Source: Shinisaurus crocodilurus
Taxonomy: Eukaryota; Chordata; Lepidosauria; Squamata; Shinisauridae
Assembly: GCA_021292165.1 (NCBI GenBank)
Contig: CM037876.1
Coordinates: 36,291,075-36,355,074, forward strand
DNA length: 64,000 bases
Direction: 5' to 3'
Part shown: positions 11,525-21,946 of the stretch, one piece after another
How the letters are laid out: every line of letters begins with the position of its first letter
How positions within the stretch are numbered: the first letter of the stretch is position 1
Translations under genes and position numbers: made by a program
The notes under the pieces: generated by a model
Seen by the model: the letters and a program-made list of their open reading frames with translations, nothing else
Told to the model about the DNA's origin: nothing
Database searches by the model: none

Positions 11525-12425
11525 CCTTAGAAGTGAATTCAGGCACACACTTACTTTGATTAGTCTTTCCCCCTGATTTTGCCTTTTCCTTTTCCTTTTC
11601 TTTTTTTTTTTTTTAGCACAGTGGGAAGTTGTATGCTTACAGCTCTTTAAATCCAGCTTTACCAGCATTATTATTGATTAAACTATAGAATGCAGAGCTA
11701 GTAAGTAATGGTTTAAAGAGAAACAAGCCTTAAAAGTATGAGAATCTTTGCAAAGCCTTTCAGGTCACTCCTACATTGGAACGTCTGTCCAGATTGACAT
11801 GCCTATACATCAACTATAATGTCCTATTACAGAGCAGAAGGGAACTTATGTTCTCACTCTTTGCTTTTTGCCTCAAGCAAAGCTGGGTGGAGAAAATCCT
11901 GCACTGCCTTCAGGAAAAGGGCCTACAGTTTTCCTGGCTCATTTGCAAACTGGTCAAGGGGGAGTACAAAGGCTCCTCACATATCTTCACATCATAAGTG
12001 AGCAACCACATAAGACCAGTCCAAGTCTTGCTCCTTAGGCTTTTTATTTATTATCTTTCAACAGATTACTGGGGTAGTAATGATAATCTCGGCTTTCATT
12101 TGTGCATGCTAGTGAGTATTACAGAAAAAGCCATCAATTCAGTGTGGCCAAAAACCTAATAAGCCAGGGAGGCAGAACCATTTTTCCTTATGTATCATAT
12201 CAGGCCTGCTCAACTTGTGATCCACCAAGTTGAATGCAGCAATGCACGATGGCCCACCAGGAGTTGGAAAAATGTCCTGGTGTTGCTGATTTCTGGAGAG
12301 TGCAAAATGTGTTGGCAGAGTATGAAGCACCCAGCAGGATATATGCCTTGTGTTCTCCAGTAATCGATCACATGTACAGGCCTGATCTTTATATTAGAAT
12401 ACATCTATATGGGATGGGTTAGCTC
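11525..12425. other. Mostly unassigned; possible hAT-like end at about 12205
   Basis: A C/T tract lies at 11575-11615. CAGGCCTGCTCAACTTGTGA at 12202 resembles the start of reptile hAT elements, and an inverted CAGGCCTGA lies near 12378, but the pair is too short to be sure. No gene was seen. Confidence 0.3.
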
Positions 12426-12429
12426 TCTG

Positions 12430-12740
12430 TGGAAACTCAGATCACTGTTACAGTTGGAAATGTCAGTCAGTCCAAAACAGAGCTGCTTAGGCTACTAACT
12501 GGGACAAATCAATATAACCACGCGACATCAATACTTCATGAACTGCACTGGCTTCCAGTCCATTTCCAGGCCCAATTCAAAGTGTTGGTTTTGACCTTAA
12601 AAGCCCTAAATAACTTGGAGCCAGACTAGCTAAAGGAACATCTCCTCCCATATGTACCTGCCAAGACCCTTAGATCATCTTTGCAGGCCCCCCTCTGGGT
12701 GCCCCCACCAAATAAAGTTGGGGATTTTTTAACTGTCCAT
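12430..12740 (+). pseudogene. L2-type LINE ORF2 fragment, plus strand
   Basis: The translation of 12429-12629 contains the stretch LHELHWLPVHFQAQFKVLV followed by LTLKALNNLEP, the C-terminal region of L2-type reverse transcriptases; compare LKELHWLPVACPAEFKVLV at 29271-29762. A stop follows and the frame continues as LKEHLLPYVP. It is truncated on both sides and cannot make a working enzyme. Confidence 0.75.
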
Positions 12741-12905
12741 TGAGCGTTGGAGTGGCTGCTTCTATATATTTTATACTGTACTTTCATCTCCTGTACTGAA
12801 TATTGTTACTGGTCTTTTTTATTGTGTACCGTGTTTTTATTCTTCTACTATCAAGTAGTCCTCCCCTGTTTCCAATATCTCAGATTCAGAGGTATATTGC
12901 CCCTG

Positions 12906-12990
12906 TCATCATCAGGCGATCACTCGTGACCGAGTAAGATTGTCTTCCGGGATAAAAGGAGGAAATTGTCTTCCGGGATAAAAGGAGGAA
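12906..12990 (-). mobile_element. Terminal scrap of a Vingi/Ingi-like LINE, minus strand
   Basis: TCATCATCAGGCGATCACTC through GATTGTCTTCCGGGATAA is the reverse complement of the 3' end of the LINE at 30178-31642, including the start of its TGATGATG tail. This copy is cut back to ~55 bp. Its inner 26-bp unit (ATTGTCTTCCGGGATAAAAG...) is duplicated in tandem at 12939-12964 and 12965-12990. Confidence 0.8.
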
Positions 12991-13328
12991 ATTCTGTAGT
13001 GAACATTCCATTTAGCTAACATGGCTAATAGCCATTGATAGACTATGCTCTGGGACCGTGCCCCTGGACCATACTCCAGGAGACTAAAATTTCCTTTTAA
13101 AACCATCTAAGCCAGTGACCATAGTGATAACTGTGGCAGAGAATTCCAGACACTGCATCACATACTTTCTTTTCTCTGTTCTGAATCTATTGTCAATGAA
13201 TTTCACTATATGACCTCAAGTACTCCTATTATGGGAGAGGGAGGGGGGGAAACCCTGTATTTACTTTGTCCATATAATGCATAATTGCAAACACCTCTAT
13301 CAAATCCCCACCATCAGCACCACCTTAG

Positions 13329-13416
13329 GCTGCAATCCTATGCACACTTAACTGGGAGTAAGCCCCAGTGAATTGAATGGTACTTACTTCTGAGTAGACA
13401 AGAATAGGATTGCTCT
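13329..13416. mobile_element. GCAATCCTA-type palindromic element
   Basis: Runs from TGCAATCCTATGCACACTTA through GGGAGTAAGCCCCAGTGAAT to GAGTAGACAAGAATAGGATT, so its ends are inverted copies. It is about 88 bp and non-coding. This is the best copy of the commonest short repeat in the window. Confidence 0.8.
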
Positions 13417-13419
13417 TAC

Positions 13420-14095
13420 CCCAAGGGAACTGAAAGATCACCTAAACTCAATATGAACAGAAGTCTACTACACCCCTCAAAAATATGTTTTTGTTGCTGC
13501 ATATCAACAACAACGTATTAAGTATAGTTTATAGTTTTCACATCCTATGACATAAGAAAAAGAACATTTCCGGTGACTGGGAGTTGAACAGTTACTTTAA
13601 GCATGGATAAGAACTTACATATGCTCAGTGTAAGTTTTCTTTCCCAGATAGCTCCCAGATAATATCACAAATTGCCATTGTAATTCTCGTGAGTTCAAGC
13701 GCTGTGGATAAATCATATGTTTCTTTGGATTGAGGCCATTGTATTTTGACCAAGCAATGTTCTCCAGGAATAGTGCACTGTTAATGTATCAGATACCATA
13801 ATTAAAGGTCACTGTTCAGAAAGATGCAAATATTAGTGTGAAATAAAGTCTCATTAATGAGGTTTATTATACTATAAATAAAAGTATTGATGATGGCACA
13901 AATGTGTATACCTACTTATTTCATAAAGAAACAATTGGACATTAAATGCAATGCATGAATGCAATGTTAATTCATAAGAATGGTGAGCAGAATTTGGATA
14001 TTCTGACTGTATTAAAAATATTCTGAATAAAATTCACTATTTTATGGTGGGGAAGGGGAGCTGAGACAGACAACAAAACTCTAGCCAGCAAAAGC
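13420..14095. other. No recognised feature
   Basis: AT-rich sequence. No gene, tandem repeat or recognisable repeat end was seen. Confidence 0.4.
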
Positions 14096-14099
14096 ATGT

Positions 14100-14715
14100 T
14101 GTTTGCTGTTGCAGCTTCTTAAAGATTTGGTATAGCACAAGACATTTATTTTTATTATAAATACAAATGGTTTTTATTCCTTTATGAAGAATGTAATTTA
14201 CAATCACTAATTAAATTAAAGGCTAATAAATTCTACTTGGGGAACAAGTCCTTTCAGTCTTTTTGTCTGCATCTCATTTTAGGCATTTCATAAACCATAA
14301 AAACATCAGAGGGCGTCTTTAAAAATCATTACATTAAAATATTTGTTTAATAGAAAGTGATGGCTTAAATGTTACAACATGTTGCCAGACTATCTTCACA
14401 TTAAATAGTAATTGAAGAAAAAGCCTCCTGGATCTGCTCAAGGGCATGTCCCACAAAGATCCTCATTATTGTAATTTCCAACTTGGAAGCCAAACTAAAT
14501 AACAAGAAGTAATTTGCCAATTAGAACTTCCTGCTCTTTTCCCTTTATTCCTTAAACACCATTCAGAGCCTGAATCAGTCAAACACTTTTAGCTTCAAAA
14601 CTGCAACTGAAAGAATTTAATTTGTGTCTCTCTGTGGTGAACCTGTCAAGAGGCAGCAGTGATGCATACCATGTCTTGACAAACAATTTCCCTTAAATAC
14701 ACAGAAATGGATTTC
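14100..14715. other. Repeat-poor AT-rich block; candidate conserved non-coding element
   Basis: About 600 bp free of the repeat families that fill the rest of the window, with homeodomain-like AT-rich words such as AATTAAATTAAAGGCTAATA and balanced low-complexity-free sequence. This is only a reason to test conservation; I have no alignment. Confidence 0.25.
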
Positions 14716-14912
14716 CATGCAGTTGCGATATTTGGGGTTTCCTTTCCTCATTTCCTATCATTTTGCTACTATTTGGGGTGGAAAAAGGACACCCAAAATA
14801 AGATGCTCTGCTCTAAGATTTCATATCTGTGATTTCTGGCATACAGAAATGTATCATGGTAAAAACATGATCTTTAAACTACAAATTCTTAGTAGCAAAT
14901 AGTAAAATAAAG

Positions 14913-14970
14913 TACATACCAACTAAAGAGGTGATAGCATGTAAAAGCAGTGTTTACTTTTTAATTTAAC
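14913..14970. repeat. Left arm of a 58-bp inverted repeat
   Basis: This 58-bp segment (TACATACCAACTAAAGAGGT ...) is the reverse complement of 18694-18751 with a single difference (57 of 58). Both outer ends read TA then CATACC inward, so the pair could be the terminal inverted repeats of a non-autonomous Tc1/mariner-like element about 0.9 kb long before the L1 inserted. The alternative is a local inverted duplication. Confidence 0.85.
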
Positions 14971-15304
14971 AGTATTTTAATTTTTTTAATGTGAAATACT
15001 TTTGAACCAAATACTAAGATAAAAGGAAGAAAAGAAACTGACAAATGGGTTTGAGTCCATGAACTTCTCATATTCACACACCCCATATAGATGATAAAAA
15101 ATACTATCATAGGATAGTTGTTATCATGGGCAATTGCACCTTTTTAAAGTCATCTGTTATACTCTTCATAGATATCAGGATGGAGTCAGAATCAGTGGTG
15201 AAAGCAGGCAGGATTGAAATGAATTAGTATAGAGTACCAGCAAAGTTTTTATATTCACATTAATAACTAAATATAGAGTAATATGAAGGAATCAGAAAAA
15301 AAAT

Positions 15305-15440
15305 TCCACTCCCATCTACTTCTAGAGGGGTAGCCATGTTAGTTTATTGCAGCAAAAACAACAGTTTTGCAGCACCTTAAAAAACTTCAATTGGAGGCAA
15401 GATCTACTCCCATCTGCTTTCATCTCTGGAGAGAATATGT
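15305..15440. repeat. Old interspersed repeat, family unsure
   Basis: GTAGCCATGTTAGTTTATTG, CAGCAAAAACAACAGTTTTG and CAGCACCTTAAAAAACTTC resemble a widespread amniote repeat phrase whose family I cannot name safely. It lies between the 58-bp inverted arms. Confidence 0.4.
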
Positions 15441-15894
15441 TCAAAGTGCAAACTTCATTTTCTAATCTTACAATGCTGTACTCAGGACTAGAAATGTCTT
15501 TTATGTAGCCTTTGCACTCACTGTACAAATTGCTAAAACTAATGTACAAAGATATCAAAAGAACTCAAAGAGGCCAGCTTCTGAATGCAGCTTTGAATAG
15601 TTTGCAAAGAGTTGGGTCCAAGTGCAGGAAATCAGAGGGACTTTCAAAGTACAATATGAATTGTGCATATTCATAGAAATTGAAGGCCTGCCATATACCC
15701 AAGGACTGATCTAGTTGATCTAACAGACTTTTCACACTGGTTCACAATTATTTCACATAAAAAACTTAATGTTTTTTTTAAATATGTTTTATTGAATTTT
15801 TCCAATCATACAGCTACTAAAGAATAAAACAAAAATACAACATAAACATTGTGCACCCCCTCCCCACCTCTTGGGACCAAGTTATATTTCTCCC

Positions 15895-15930
<36 letters not shown>

Positions 15931-16191
15931 ATTATTCTATATTCCAAAAATATAGCAAATCTTGACAAGATTCGTTCCCCTTCACCAACACATAATCCAA
16001 AAATTTACTCAAATGTTCACAAAAGTGTTTTTCTCCAATTGTCCTTTTTGACACTTAATATTACAAGTTAATTTATCATTTAGCGCGATATCCCATACCT
16101 CTTTATACCACTCAGTAATTGGAAAGACATGTTGAACTTTCCATTTCCTAGCTATCATTAATTTAGCTGCTGTTAACAAATTCACAATAAG

Positions 16192-16545
16192 TTATTTTGT
16201 GTTTTTTAAACAAACTAACTTTTCTGTTATTGTTAACAATGCTAATTTTGGGCAGACTTCTAATTCCATTCCAATTATTTCTGATATCTCTGCAAACACT
16301 TTCTGCCAAAATTCCAGAACATTTTTGCAGCTCCACCACATCTGGGCATATGTACCTTTTTCATTACACCCTCTCCAACACAATGCAGAGCAATTGTTAT
16401 CGATCCGATTTAATCTTACTGGAGTTAGATACCATCTCCATACCACTTTATAAAAATTCTCTTTTATCCTAGTTGACATAACTCTTACAATACGTCTATC
16501 CCAAATATTTTTCCAACTTTGTTGTATGGCAAGGGAAAAAACCAC
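16192..16545 (-). pseudogene. L1 ORF2 C-terminal fragment, minus strand
   Basis: The frame contains RIKENFYKVVWRWYLTPVRL, then CWRGCNEKGTYAQMWWSCKN with the Cys residues and WW-C spacing of the L1 ORF2 C-terminal cysteine region, then FWQKVFAEISEI. It ends in LKNTK. The first residues of the open frame come from the target duplication and the nested L1, so the ATG is not a real start. The reverse transcriptase and endonuclease are missing, so it is inactive. Confidence 0.88.
16501..16522. repeat. 22-bp target-site duplication of the nested L1, left copy
   Basis: The 22 bases starting CCAAATATTTTTCCAACTTT recur exactly at 18563-18584. They flank the plus-strand L1 and belong to the minus-strand L1 that was its target. 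Confidence 0.95.
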
Positions 16546-17013
16546 GGGTTAAGTTTAAGATTTTACAGGATGCAAAAGAAAGAGGGGGGTTGGGTCTACC
16601 TGACCTGAAGTTATATTTTGCTGCTTGTTGTTTAGTATGGATCAAAGAATGGGTTTTGTTGAAAAATAGTCGATTACGGTATTAGATTTAGAGGGATATG
16701 ATTTGAGATTTGGATGGCATGGGTACATGTGGTATGATAAAGTTAAAGTGAATGTAGAATTTAATAATCACTGTGTTAGAAGTGCCATTTTGAAAATTTG
16801 GAATAAATATAAACCTAGGTTTTGTCAGAGAGTACCATTGTGGCTATCAGCACAAGAAGCCCATCATAGAAGAGAAATGTTAAGTAAAAATGTTAAGTAA
16901 ATGTTAAGTAAATGTTAAGTAAATGTTAAGTTGACATATCATGATTTGCTGAATTTTTCACAAGATGAATGTAAAATAAAATCAAGAGAATAACTGATAA
17001 AAGAAGGTCATAC

Positions 17014-17712
17014 ATGTCAATGGTTCTCCTATTTAAGATGGTAGAAAGGTTTAAAGTTGATAAAAGGTTGTATGATTTTGAACAGAGTGTATCTGACTTT
17101 GAAAGGGAATTATGTCTAAATGATGAACATCTTATTTCAAGAATGTATAAGCTTTTGTTGAAATTTGAAACTGAGGAAGAGCAAGTGAAGGAATGTATGA
17201 TAAAATGGGCTCAAAATTTTGGCTATAATATATTAATGACACAATGGGAAAATATGTGGTTAAAAGGTTTGAAATTTACTTTATGCTCTAGTCTTAAAGA
17301 GAATTTTTATAAGATGATGTATCGTTGGTACTTGTCGCCGGAGAAACTGGCTAGAATGTATAGCGGTGCATCAGATATATGTTGGAAATGTGAACAGGAA
17401 GGAACCTTTTATCATATATGGTGGACATGTAAGAAAGCTAAAAGATTTTGGGTTGAAATTCATTTATTAATGCAAAAGATTTTAAGGATTACTTTTCAAT
17501 TGAAACCAGAGGCTTTTCTATTGGGAATAATGGACAGTCAGCTAGAAGGAAGATATGGAACTTTATTTTTATACATGACAACGGCAGCGAGACTACTATA
17601 TGCACAGAAATGGAAAGGTCCAGCAGTGCCTACGATAGAAGAATGGTGGGTCAAGATGCTGGAGCTGGCAGAGATGGCCAAACTAACATCACTAATTAGA
17701 GAACAGACTTCC
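17014..17712 (+). pseudogene. L1 ORF2 C-terminal fragment, plus strand
   Basis: Open for about 230 codons. Motifs in order: KENFYKMMYRWYLSPEKLAR; CWKCEQEGTFYHIWWTCKKA, an L1 C-terminal cysteine motif with both Cys pairs kept; then FWVEIHLLMQKILRI. Translation matches the minus-strand fragment at 16192-16545 motif by motif, so they are related subfamilies. The open frame runs on to 17820 only because it reads into the LTR-like insert. The ATG at 17014 is internal; upstream L1 coding continues to 16540 with frameshifts. Confidence 0.9.
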
Positions 17713-18297
17713 ACTGGCCCCTCACCTGGGGCCGGGGAGAAGATTTGCGAGTGGGGGAGGAGAGAGGAGTCAGGTAACAGGTCAGGTTGGTCACAGGTAC
17801 TGAGCCAATGGCTCAACTAGGGCGGGGACACAGGAAAGGGCTTATTTAGGCACCTGGGTTGGCGGGAAGTGCGGGATTAGGCAGTATGGCTTAAGCTTAT
17901 GGTGATCATCCAGTGGCACCTTTCAAGGTGACTGACGTTTACCCAAGGCTGCCCTCGCTAATGCCCTGAGGCTTGCCAGGAGGGAGATTGGGACGTCTTT
18001 GGGGTTTTGCCTTTCTCGCCTACATTGGGTGCCTGGAGGCGTCAAAGTAAGGTGACGATGGTAAAGCCCTCCAGCTCCACATGGAGGGCAACTGGCTGGG
18101 GGCGGACCAACCCGCCTCCGGTGCGGTTAGGATGTATTCGCCCAAATATTGGTTTTTTCCCGGCCAATGGCCGGGCTAGGTTAGTACCGCACTTCGCCCT
18201 TCACAGATCTTCAATTCAATAAATGTGGCCCTGATTTGAAACCATATACTCTGTGTCTGACTCTTCTTTATCTCACCCATACACTCGCAAAGGACAA
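17713..18297 (+). mobile_element. Probable solo LTR inserted in L1 ORF2
   Basis: A GC-richer ~580-bp block interrupts ORF2 between the codons for REQTS and SVFIIEWKPL. It has LTR-like order: TTCAATTCAATAAATGTGGC (poly-A signal) followed by a T/C-rich ACTCTGTGTCTGACTCTTCT tail near the right end. A 10-bp inverted pair, TTTGCGAGTG (17744-17753) and CACTCGCAAA (18282-18291), lies just inside the ends. No internal coding region is present. I could not fix the borders or target duplication exactly, so a retroviral versus Ty3-type LTR cannot be told apart. Confidence 0.6.
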
Positions 18298-18693
18298 CAT
18301 CTGTGTTTATTATTGAGTGGAAACCTCTAATTGACTTTTTGCAGAGACTGGAAAATAATGATTTGTTTGTTTGTGGATTTATGGAATAATAAGTGAATTT
18401 GGGACAATGGGAAGAAAGAGATTTCTCATTTGGATTATCGAGTAAGAAAAATTATTGTTACCTGTATTTGCTGTAGAAGAAAATCGGAGGTCTATTTTGT
18501 TTTGTTAATTGTTATATGTTTGATATTATGTGTTTGTTTTATATAGAAATAAAAATTGGACGCCAAATATTTTTCCAACTTTGTATCGATATTTCCTCAT
18601 CAAATTCATTATCCCATAACAGTTTAAGAGAATCTTTATGCTCTTCTTCTTTTTGTAACATCGTATATAAAACCTTTGTTGTAAAAACTTAAT

Positions 18694-18751
18694 GTTAAAT
18701 TAAAAAGTAAACACTGCTTTTACATGCTATCACCTTTTTAGTTGGTATGTA
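18694..18751. repeat. Right arm of the 58-bp inverted repeat
   Basis: Reverse complement of 14913-14970 with one mismatch. It starts inside the right target duplication of the minus-strand L1 (18683-18696), meaning the L1 landed at the inner edge of this arm. Confidence 0.85.
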
Positions 18752-19393
18752 TGGACCCAACCCTGGGATGACTTCTAAAAACACAGATTAATAGAGTAGA
18801 CCAATTTTCACATTCATTTAGGGTAACTCTGTCTTTGTTTCTATTTAACATTTGATAAGTTTTAAAAAGCTAAATTGCCATTATATTAACGTTTCCTTAT
18901 CCCACTCACCTAACTCATAGGCCCTCTCCATTCATACTCCTTGACATTATTTCCTGGATCCATATTCAACACTAGTGATCCATTACTAGCTTTGCCTACT
19001 GCTTCTCCTTCCAGATGCTATGGGCCTTTATAACTAAATAACACAAGAATAATAAACAGAATTAGACAATAACAACAACGGCAACAACAAATGTAAAGAA
19101 GAAAGGGGGAAGGAGGGAAAACATCTACTGCTTATTTATATCTAAAAACTGACATGGTGCCTATATAACCTTTGATTATTTAACTCAGGTAGCTTTATTT
19201 ATACTCTCAATATCCACTAAAGAATGTTCCAGACAGTCCCACCATTCAAAAGATTGTACTCCAAGTAGAATAGAACCAAACAGACTGAGGCATATGTGGA
19301 TCTCAGACTAGAACTTCTGAATCCTCAAGGCAAGCCTTGGGAATATTCATAAACAAAGAAAGGGGGAACAAATTCAATGAATAATAAAGTCCA
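18752..19393. other. No recognised feature
   Basis: Ordinary sequence with a short ACAACAACGGCAACAACAA tract near 19070. No gene or repeat family was recognised. Confidence 0.4.
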
Positions 19394-19699
19394 TTATTGT
19401 GGATGCAGACTTCTGTTGGCCTTTCCTTTCCGCAGGGGTGAGGAACCTTTTAGGATGGTCTGCTCCCACAGGCTGGTGGAATCTGTGGGACCTTGAAGGC
19501 CTTGTGGAGTTTTCAATTGGCATGACTAGCGCTGCTGTCAAAGCCCTAGTTTTTGGAATGCAGAGATCACTTGGAAGGTTGGCACAGTGACTCCTAAGTG
19601 TCCTCTCTATGGGAGTTTTGTGCAATGAAGCAATTTGGGAGATGACTAGAACACAAGTGGTGGAAAATTCACAGAAAGTATGATAAAACACAGATCAGG

Positions 19700-20640
19700 G
19701 AGGGTCCATTATCGGGCCTACTTGGTGGTGGCAATGGCGAGGAAGGCAAAGTACTTCTCCACCATCATTGCATCCTTGAAGTGTCATTCAGTGGAGGGTT
19801 TCATGTGGTGAGGGGCCTACTCCACGTGATCTGATGCAGGAACTCTCAAAAGCACATTGCGACAGGTTTGCAAAACACTTTGAGGATAACCTCGTTCATA
19901 TCCGGTCTGATAGGCAGGGCTAGCCCAAGACATTTGCTGCCTGAAATGGAGGCCATGATGGTGCCCACTCCCATTCCATGTACAAAAGCTGACCAGACTG
20001 GCAGTTGAATCTTACTTCTACACTGATGATGGGATAGCATCTTCCACTACAGCTGAGGGCAGCAGGCTAGCTTAGGGGGTGCAGGGGAGGTTGCACCCAT
20101 CACCTGAGGCAGCCACCTCAACTCTGCCTAATGGTAGGGCTGGCCCTGCTGATAGACACAATGGTTGGGGCAATCAGTCAGTGAATGTTTCCAGAGCACT
20201 ATCTGGTCTAGTTATGTGTGATGAATTTCAGTTGCTGTGTCCTGAGGGTGTAGGCAAGATTCTGGGAGGGGTATGACCTACCACCTGTTTGTTTGTCCCT
20301 TGCCCTCCATTGCGAATATCATCCATGAAGGAGGGATTGACTGGTTGGGTTTAGGAGGTGATTAATGCCTCGTTATGACAGAGGGCACCCCGGGCTGGCT
20401 AGAAGAAGGCAGTGGTGCAACTACTTCTTAAAAATCCCTCCCCACAACCTGCAGATGATGATAACTATTGGTCAGTTACAAATATGGCCTGTTTGGACAA
20501 AGCACTACAACATGTGGTAACTCCAGGGGCTCTTGGAGGAAATGCATTTTCTCTAGACCCATTTCAATTTGTTTTCATGCCTGGAAACTGTCCTGGTAAT
20601 CCTGATGGGTTTGGGACCCAGGTACCTTGAATTGAGCTCA
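19700..20640 (+). pseudogene. Old L2-type LINE reverse transcriptase remnant, plus strand
   Basis: Translation around 20412-20580 gives LLKNPSPQPADDDNYWSVTN and later LDPFQFVFMPG, corresponding to the LLKKP...NYRPVS...LDPFQSGFRPG blocks of L2-type reverse transcriptases. Upstream sequence from roughly 19700 has the right composition, but its frame is shattered. Nothing here can be functional; the 5' border is a guess. Confidence 0.6.
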
Positions 20641-20835
20641 GAACCCAGTGTTCCCAACTTTCTCCCAGTTAACATCCTGGCCACTATATTTTAAACTAAC
20701 TGAAGGTTCTGAACCATCTTCAAGAGCAGACCCAGACCCATTACAGTAGTCTAAACCATCCAGCCCACTGTCAAGGTACAGGAAAGGCTGATTATGGAGG
20801 TCCCCATGTGCTAAAATGAACCTGGGACATGATGC
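20641..20835 (-). mobile_element. Old L2-type LINE fragment, minus strand
   Basis: AACCATCTTCAAGAGCAGAC and CATTACAGTAGTCTAAACCA parallel ACCGTCTTCAAGGGTAACCC and CATTACAGTAGTCTAGGC in the minus-strand LINE at 29.7 kb. It is oriented opposite to the L2 fragment just before it. Confidence 0.55.
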
Positions 20836-21232
20836 TGCAGCACCCAAATTAACTCCCCTGGAGCTGCATGTGCCTGGAACCTTTCACATCATGCCATTAC
20901 TAGAACTGGATGACAATCTCCATCTGGAGATTGCCAGAGAAAATATCCATGATTATTTTGGAGGGGTCTCTCAGCAGTTTCTGACACTGTGGACTATCAC
21001 ATTCTAATACATTCTGTTCAAGGATTCCATTAAACATAAGAAGAGCCATGCTGGATCAGACCAAGGGTCCATCTAGTCCAGCATTCTGTTCACACAGTGA
21101 CCAACCAGCTGCCCACAGGATCCCACAAGCAGGACATGAGTGCAACAGCATCTTCCTGCCCATGTTCCCCAGCAACTGGAGAACTTAGGCATACTGCCTC
21201 TGATTGTGGAGGAAGCATATAACCAATCAGGA

Positions 21233-21493
21233 CTAGTAGCCATTGGTAACCTTATCCTCCATGAATTTGTCCACTCCACTTTTAAAGCCATCCAAATTGG
21301 TGGACATCTCTACATCTTGTGGAAGTGAATTCCATAGTTTAACTATATGCTGTGTGAAGAAGTACTTCCTTTTATCCGTCATGAATCTCCCACCAATCAG
21401 CTTCATGGGATGACCCTGGGTTCTAGTAGTATGAGAGAGGGAGAAAAATGTCTCTCTGTCCACTTTCTCCACACTATGCATAATTTTGTACAC
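21233..21493 (-). pseudogene. CR1 ORF2 C-terminal fragment
   Basis: Contains RETFFSLSHTTRTQGHPMKL, GGRFMTDKRKYFFTQHIVKL and WNSLPQDVEMSTNLDGFKSG, the canonical CR1 ORF2 tail (R-Y-FF-Q-R-V-x-LWNSLP). Upstream coding is out of frame. The family product is a reverse transcriptase/endonuclease; this piece lacks both active sites. Confidence 0.9.
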
Positions 21494-21935
21494 TTCTATC
21501 CTGTCTCCCCTTACTCACCTTTTTTCTAAGCTAAACAATCCCAGCTATGGAATCTTTCCTCATAGAGGAGTTGCTCCAGTCCCTTGATCTTTTAATTGCC
21601 CTTTTCTACAACTAACTACAGTTCTGGTGCAGTGATCAGAACTGTACACAGTATTCTAAGTGCGGTCACACACTATAGATTTGTATAAGGGCAGTATGAT
21701 CTTGGCAGATTTATTTTTAATTCCTTTCCTAATCATGCCTAACATGGGGTTTGCCTTTTTCACAGCAGCTGCACACTGGGTTGACATTTTCATTGAGCTG
21801 TCCACCACATCCCTAATTTCTGATCTCTTTCTTGGTCAGTCACCGCTAGCTCAGATCCCATCAGCTTATACTTGAAGTTGGGGTTGTTGTTTTTTTGCCC
21901 CAACATGCATTACTTTACACTTGCTTATATTGAAC

Positions 21936-21946
21936 CACATTTGCCA
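21936..21946. repeat. 11-bp target duplication, left copy
   Basis: CACATTTGCCA at 21936-21946 recurs exactly at 22813-22823. The bases are part of the CR1, whose uninterrupted relatives run straight on from here into CCCATTCTCCCAGTTTGGAG. Confidence 0.85.

Larger units (their letters stand above)
16523..18562 (+). mobile_element. 5'-truncated L1 LINE, plus strand, nested in an opposite L1
   Basis: Coding-like sequence starts at once with KPRVKFKILQDAKERGGLGL-type translation near 16540. It continues through 17014-17710, resumes after an LTR-like insert (FIIEWKPLIDF, 18310-18345), and ends in GAAATAAAAATTGGA at about 18545-18560. A 22-bp exact target duplication flanks it. Net L1 length is about 1.45 kb. 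An 11-bp unit AAATGTTAAGT repeats about four to five times at 16878-16931 and breaks the frame. Confidence 0.92.
15774..18682 (-). mobile_element. 5'-truncated L1 LINE, minus strand, split by another L1
   Basis: The 3' end is at the left: a T-run and antisense L1 3' UTR (TATGTTTTATTGAATTTTTC) near 15774-15800. Coding remnants are at 16192-16522 and a short continuation at 18585-18682. Ends are bounded by a 14-bp target duplication AAAAACTTAATGTT at 15760-15773 and 18683-18696. The element proper is only about 0.85 kb; the rest of the interval is the nested plus-strand L1 (16523-18562) with its own target duplication. A (TA)n tract lies at 15898-15928. Confidence 0.88.
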
